In this document: positions 60,151-64,000 of the stretch, piece by piece
How the letters are laid out: every line of letters begins with the position of its first letter
Position numbering within the stretch: position 1 is the first letter of the stretch
Position numbers and translations under genes: made by a program
The notes under the pieces: model-generated
The model's database searches: none
The model's input: the letters and a program-made list of their open reading frames with translations, nothing else
Told to the model about the DNA's origin: nothing
Assembly: GCF_013394855.1 (NCBI RefSeq)
Contig: NZ_JABMLK010000001.1
Coordinates: 1,569,501-1,633,500 of the forward strand
Length of the DNA stretch: 64,000 bases
Origin: Limnobaculum xujianqingii
GTDB taxonomy: Bacteria; Pseudomonadota; Gammaproteobacteria; Enterobacterales; Enterobacteriaceae
Direction: 5' to 3'

Positions 60151-61559
60151 TATGACGACCCTCCAAGTGTAGGGAGGTCATCGCCGGTCACTTTTTGACG
60201 CTCGATCCCCAACATATCTAATAGATTATCCACTGCACCGGCATAGCGTACTGCGGCATCCCAGGCATCGTAGCGGGCCATAATGGCGGCGTTATCTGCC
60301 TGTAAAACATCTTGTTCAACGCTGAGTAAGTCATTCAGGCTACGCTTATTCAGGCGGTATTCATCCTGATAGACGCTGCGCGTTTGTTCTGCACTGGCTT
60401 GCTGTGCTTCTCCCGCTTGCTGACGCTGCTGTGCTCCCAGTAAATCGGCATAGGCGGTTGAGGCTTTCTGATCGATATCCAGCTTGCTGGCTTCAACTTC
60501 TGCCTGAGCATTCTGGCGCTCCCCTTCCGCAGCATCGACTCTGGCCGAAGTAGCGCCGCCCTGATAAATAGGCGCATCCACCACCAGCTGTACCTGATCG
60601 TCCCAGTATGAGCCGTCACCATCAGCATATCGGGTACGCCCAGCCTGCACTGAAATAGTAGGCCAGTGCTGAGCTTTAGCCTGTTGAATTCGCTTTTCAG
60701 CGGCCAGTTGCTTAGCCTGAGAGCTACGAACTGCGCTATTTTGCTGATAGGGTAATGATTTAACGGAAATCTTTTGCCCCAACAGGTCTTTTGGTAAATC
60801 CGGATAGTCGGTAGCAACCACGCCGGTCAGTGCCGATAGTGAGGCCTGCGCTGACATCACCTGAGCCTGATACTGTTGATAAGTGGCTTTCATACCGGCA
60901 ATGCGCGTTTCTGCCTGTAACACATCAGACTGAGAACTTAAGCCCGCCTCTGCCCGCAACGTAGCCATTTCCCGAACGCTTTCAAGGGAAGCCAGATTAC
61001 GCTGCGCAGCCTGCGCCAATTCCTGATAGCGTTTAACCTGAAGATAACTTTGCAGAGTCTGTTGCCCCACCCCATTCAGAGTGCTGTAAAGCTGATAATT
61101 GTAGGCATCAGATAAATCATGCTGTTCATCAATGCTGCCTCCGGTTTTACCAAAGTCATACAGCAATTGCTTTAAATTGAGGCCAACGGAACCATTATTA
61201 TCCAGCGAGCCTGAGGAATCGGTTTGATGAGAGCGACCAACGCCGCCCTGCAATGATACCTGAGGAAACCAACCGCTTTTTGCTACGTTCAGATTGGCTT
61301 TCCCAACGCGAATTTGGGCTGCGGCCTGAGCTATTTGCGGATTACGGGCAAATGCCCGTAAAATCGCTTCATGAATGGATAAACTGGATTGGTTTTGTTC
61401 ACTGGGAGCAACCTGCCACTGATACTCTTCCGCCGCATAGCTTGTGGGCAGAAAAGTTAAAAACAGGCTGCTTATGCCGCAACATAAACCGATAAGGTAA
61501 CTGGAGGGCCGAACAGCGGATCGATGTCCGGCGCCAGGGCAACGTTTGGTGTATTTCAT
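60150..61559 (-). CDS. TolC-family outer membrane channel for type I secretion (BapB/LapE type)
   Basis: An outer-membrane efflux protein of about 469 residues. A signal peptide ends near SYAAEE (about residue 43), preceded by a basic leader. Two OEP repeats follow, the first with AFARNPQIAQAAAQIRVGKA and YDFGKTGGSI, the second with VDAPIYQGGATSARVDAAEG. Long helices predict the tunnel. Start taken at the ATG at 61559 behind GTGGGA. It is the first transporter gene after the adhesin and is coupled to the ATPase gene by a one-base overlap. Confidence 0.9.
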   Translation of the reverse strand: MKYTKRCPGAGHRSAVRPSSYLIGLCCGISSLFLTFLPTSYAAEEYQWQVAPSEQNQSSLSIHEAILRAFARNPQIAQAAAQIRVGKANLNVAKSGWFPQVSLQGGVGRSHQTDSSGSLDNNGSVGLNLKQLLYDFGKTGGSIDEQHDLSDAYNYQLYSTLNGVGQQTLQSYLQVKRYQELAQAAQRNLASLESVREMATLRAEAGLSSQSDVLQAETRIAGMKATYQQYQAQVMSAQASLSALTGVVATDYPDLPKDLLGQKISVKSLPYQQNSAVRSSQAKQLAAEKRIQQAKAQHWPTISVQAGRTRYADGDGSYWDDQVQLVVDAPIYQGGATSARVDAAEGERQNAQAEVEASKLDIDQKASTAYADLLGAQQRQQAGEAQQASAEQTRSVYQDEYRLNKRSLNDLLSVEQDVLQADNAAIMARYDAWDAAVRYAGAVDNLLDMLGIERQKVTGDDLPTLGGSS

Positions 61560-61630
61560 TTTTCCCACATTCTATTAGATGATGGTTGTTATAAATAAAG
61601 CTATACCAGAGTCGATCCCTATCTCTGACC

Positions 61631-61651
61631 GGTGCGGCCAACGACCGCACC
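61631..61651 (-). other. Intercistronic hairpin between adhesin and secretion genes
   Basis: Perfect 7-bp arms GGTGCGG and CCGCACC around a 7-nt loop, 12 bases after the adhesin stop, with no T run. It may be a partial attenuator or an RNA-stabilising element that sets adhesin against transporter levels. Confidence 0.5.
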
Positions 61652-61663
61652 AGTGTTTACTGC

Positions 61664-64000
61664 TTAAACCAGATTAACGTGCAAGCCCTGCTGAACCAGA
61701 ACATCTCCCAGTGTGTTATTCCCTTGGGATGAATTGTGATAAACGTCGTAAATCACCCCACCAATGGTGCTCTGTCCATTTAAGTTCCAGATATCTCCCT
61801 GACCATGTACCAGATTGACCTTATCGCCCTCAGAACCCTTAATCAGTAGCTGCTCCTGAGTTGGATCTTTAACGTTTAGCGCCTCGTTCAGATCCAGAGT
61901 GATGCTGTTGCTGCCAGACAGTCCTAAGTCGAAGATATCGATATTGGTTATCTTCTCGCCCAGTTGAGTAAGATCCAGATGGAGATTAGCGCCATCCAGT
62001 ACCAACGTATCGATTCCGGCACCACCATCAATGTAGCCAAAGCCCAGCGTACTCAGATGGATCACATCGTTACCACTGCTGCCCTGAACGCTGGTTCCAC
62101 TATTGTGAGTTCCATCCGCTAAATCGATGGTTACCCCGCCAATAGTGAAAGTTCCAGAAACGGCGGCCGCACTCTGCTCTGCTCCGGATGAAGCCTGGTG
62201 GTTTTCTGAGCTCAGCGAAGAGGTCAGACGCTCTTCCGTCGTGTTTTCTGTCGAAAGAAGTTGAGTGCTATGTGAAGCATCAGAATTGGCAGCAGCGTCC
62301 ACTTCATGCATCAATGGCTCTGCCTGTGCGGCAACCGCTAACGGAGGCAGGTTCAGCACCGTACCCAGTCCCAAATCTACGCTAAAGCCGTTTTGCGCCT
62401 CATCCTGTGCAGATAAGTGAAGAATCGGCGACAGCAGATTCAGCGTCAGTAATTGAGCCAGCGTCAGATGAATATTGGCACTCCAGCTTCCATCCGCTTT
62501 GACCTGAGCCGTAAGCGAAGCCAGCCCCAACAGGGTAATGTTTACATCAGCACCTACTTTCAGGTTGCGCGAGCTACCGCCAATAGTCAGCCCTTTAGTC
62601 AATAGGGTTGTGATATCCAACGTGGCTAACGGGTTATAAGAAAGCAGCGGTGGGCTCAGCTTAACGTAAATATCTGTTCCGTCAGTTTTGGTGTTGCCAA
62701 CCTTATCGGTTACTGTCACGCCCACGTGCAGAGAACCATCTTTCAATAGACTCAGCACGCTGGGTGGCAGACTCAACGACCAGGTGCCGTTTGAACCCAC
62801 CGTCGCAGTGTAATTGGTACTACCCAATGTCACCACTACGCTGCCACCCACTAAATTACTCAGCGTTCCGCTCAGGGTTTGCGTTTGTCCGGCATCAAGG
62901 ATATTCAAAATACCATCGTTACCAAACAGACTTCCCAGCGAAATATTCGGCAAGTTATGGGTAATAACATCCAGTTTACCAACGGCATTGGCTACTTCTC
63001 CGGCTGCGTTGGTCAGGGCTGCGCTTACGTTAAAACTACCATCTGCCAGCGCAGATAAATCAAGCGTCGGTACGCTCAGCGTCCATTTACCATTGGCATC
63101 AACCGTAGCGGTATAATGATTCTGTCCCAGCGTGATATTAACGATCGAACCCTGCGCGTTGGTGGCACTACCGCTAATAACCTGAACATTCTGAATATCC
63201 ACCGCATTCAGGTTGCCATTGTTAAAGATGCTATCCAGCGACAGAGTCGGCAGTACATGGGAGATAACATTCAATAATCCACTGGCGGTAGCTTCGTTCC
63301 CTGCCACATCTTTAACTGATACATCAACGCTAAAGTTACCGTCTAATAAAGCCTTCAGATCCAGAGGTGGTATTGATAACGACCATGCGCCACCAACACC
63401 CACTTTAGCGATATATGCCAGACTACCCAGCTTCACACTGATCTCTGCACCAACGGCCAGATTGCTACTGGTACCGCTAATCACCTGAGACGTCAGTAAG
63501 TCCACCAGGCTAAGAATGCCATCACCAAAAATCGAACCAATGGAAATGGTTGGCAGGCTGTGAATAATGGTGTTCAGTGAAACGGCCGCACTGGCGGTAT
63601 TACCCACTCCATCGCTGACCGATACGCTGACAGCCAATGGCCCATCGGGTAATAAGTTCAGAACATTGGTTGGAATCGTTGTGCTCCAGGTACCGTTTGG
63701 ATTAATGGTCGCCGTTAGCGTATTGCCACCAACTTTAATGGTTACACTGCCGCTGGTAAGATTAGTCACCGTCCCGCTGATTAGCTGGGCAACGCCCGCC
63801 TCCAGATGGTTGAGGAAACCATCGCCGTTAAACAGAGGATCAAGGGTAATTTGTGGCAGATTTTTCAACCCAACAATCACGCTGGCACTGCCGGTGTTGG
63901 TATTTCCATCCGGGGTGGTTATGGTAATTGCCGCTGTAAGAGGCCCATCCGGTAACTGAGATAAATCAGACGGTAACAGAGCAATAGAAAACGAACCATT
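61664..64000 (-). CDS. Large Bap-like type I secreted adhesin, C-terminal part only
   Basis: A cell-surface biofilm-type adhesin whose N-terminal part lies beyond the right edge; the frame is open from 64000, giving about 778 residues. Four Ig-like repeats of 100-101 residues (starting LPxISL-like at 63859, 63556, 63253 and 62953) and a degenerate fifth are visible. A Ser/Gln-rich linker (about 62330-62150) follows. The C-terminus has GSSGNDVIHLSTLGFGYIDG, INGGAGIDTL-like (here GGAGIDTLVLDG) and DVYHNSSQG segments, typical of the T1SS-143-type secretion signal. The order adhesin, TolC-like, ABC, HlyD-like equals Salmonella bapABCD. Confidence 0.9.
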   Translation of the reverse strand, partial: NGSFSIALLPSDLSQLPDGPLTAAITITTPDGNTNTGSASVIVGLKNLPQITLDPLFNGDGFLNHLEAGVAQLISGTVTNLTSGSVTIKVGGNTLTATINPNGTWSTTIPTNVLNLLPDGPLAVSVSVSDGVGNTASAAVSLNTIIHSLPTISIGSIFGDGILSLVDLLTSQVISGTSSNLAVGAEISVKLGSLAYIAKVGVGGAWSLSIPPLDLKALLDGNFSVDVSVKDVAGNEATASGLLNVISHVLPTLSLDSIFNNGNLNAVDIQNVQVISGSATNAQGSIVNITLGQNHYTATVDANGKWTLSVPTLDLSALADGSFNVSAALTNAAGEVANAVGKLDVITHNLPNISLGSLFGNDGILNILDAGQTQTLSGTLSNLVGGSVVVTLGSTNYTATVGSNGTWSLSLPPSVLSLLKDGSLHVGVTVTDKVGNTKTDGTDIYVKLSPPLLSYNPLATLDITTLLTKGLTIGGSSRNLKVGADVNITLLGLASLTAQVKADGSWSANIHLTLAQLLTLNLLSPILHLSAQDEAQNGFSVDLGLGTVLNLPPLAVAAQAEPLMHEVDAAANSDASHSTQLLSTENTTEERLTSSLSSENHQASSGAEQSAAAVSGTFTIGGVTIDLADGTHNSGTSVQGSSGNDVIHLSTLGFGYIDGGAGIDTLVLDGANLHLDLTQLGEKITNIDIFDLGLSGSNSITLDLNEALNVKDPTQEQLLIKGSEGDKVNLVHGQGDIWNLNGQSTIGGVIYDVYHNSSQGNNTLGDVLVQQGLHVNLV
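62654..63859 (-). repeat. Four tandem Bap-type Ig-like repeats (300-303 bp each)
   Basis: Units run 63859-63557, 63556-63254, 63253-62954 and 62953-62654. Shared positions are LPxISLxSIF, the VISGT/TLSGT strand, YTATV, NGTWSLSLP, LLxDG and VxVxDxxGN. They diverge enough to argue against recent array expansion within the window. Confidence 0.88.

Noticed and set aside
61664..63880. Adhesin starting at the codon at 63880
   Set aside because: The frame stays open to the window edge with continuing repeat-like sequence, so the gene is cut, not started, here.
1..64000. tRNA, rRNA, CRISPR, prophage or insertion-sequence genes
   Set aside because: No cloverleaf, rRNA-like stretch, regularly spaced direct-repeat array, integrase or transposase was seen on reading both strands; this was done by eye, so a degenerate remnant could be missed.

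Overview
The window is a chromosomal segment of a gamma-proteobacterium of the order Enterobacterales. Protein sequences and gene order follow the Escherichia coli 54-56 minute region closely: cysK-ptsH-ptsI-crr, cysPUWAM, yfeX-yfeY-ypeA, narQ, yffB-dapE-ypfN, tmcA, ypfJ-purC-bamC-dapA-gcvR-bcp-perM-bepA-yfgD-hda-uraA, upp and purMN. The backbone is interrupted by blocks that E. coli lacks at these places, so a non-Escherichia lineage is likely. Budviciaceae (Pragia, Budvicia, Limnobaculum) is a guess I cannot verify. No rRNA, tRNA, CRISPR array, prophage or transposase gene was seen.

Layout. 1-4150 holds the 3' part of cysK and the PTS genes ptsH, ptsI and crr. 4174-9618 holds a CpxRA-like two-component system divergent from macAB. 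9934-14660 is the sulfate/thiosulfate uptake operon cysPUWA-cysM, followed by yfeX, yfeY, ypeA and yaiI. 18090-24109 is a complete napFDAGHBC periplasmic nitrate reductase operon, divergent from its probable sensor-regulator pair narQ-narP (24475-26863). 27150-31592 holds yffB, dapE, an M15 peptidase gene, ypfN and tmcA. 31666-34508 is a small accessory block: LysR regulator, azoreductase, SoxS/RamA-like regulator and a DUF441 membrane protein. 34605-44197 is conserved backbone from ypfJ to hda. 44291-50735 holds uraA, an exonuclease/endonuclease/phosphatase-family protein, upp, an M28 peptidase and purMN under a PurR box. 50898-54750 holds speG, a TetR regulator, an unknown propeller-like protein, a small lipoprotein and an epd gene without pgk/fba. 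55015-56792 is thiMD with a TPP riboswitch and a good promoter. 56811-64000 is a bapABCD-like type I secretion operon whose large adhesin runs off the right edge.

The most unusual content is non-coding. A family of structured repeats with a core of about 155 bp occurs five times (near 9711, 17600, 17901, 45734 and 54803), always downstream of a gene. The copies share three stem-loops. One stem shows paired (compensatory) changes, and one hairpin exists as two interchangeable versions inside the same flanks. Three copies sit between imperfect direct repeats of about 20-26 bp spaced 261-281 bp apart, which suggests a non-autonomous mobile element of about 240-255 bp. A second, unrelated hairpin-dense element lies at 32717-32918. 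Also notable are an in-frame 21-bp tandem duplication just after Walker B of the type I secretion ATPase, a probable CTG start for hda, and a 70-bp imperfect palindrome between ptsI and crr.
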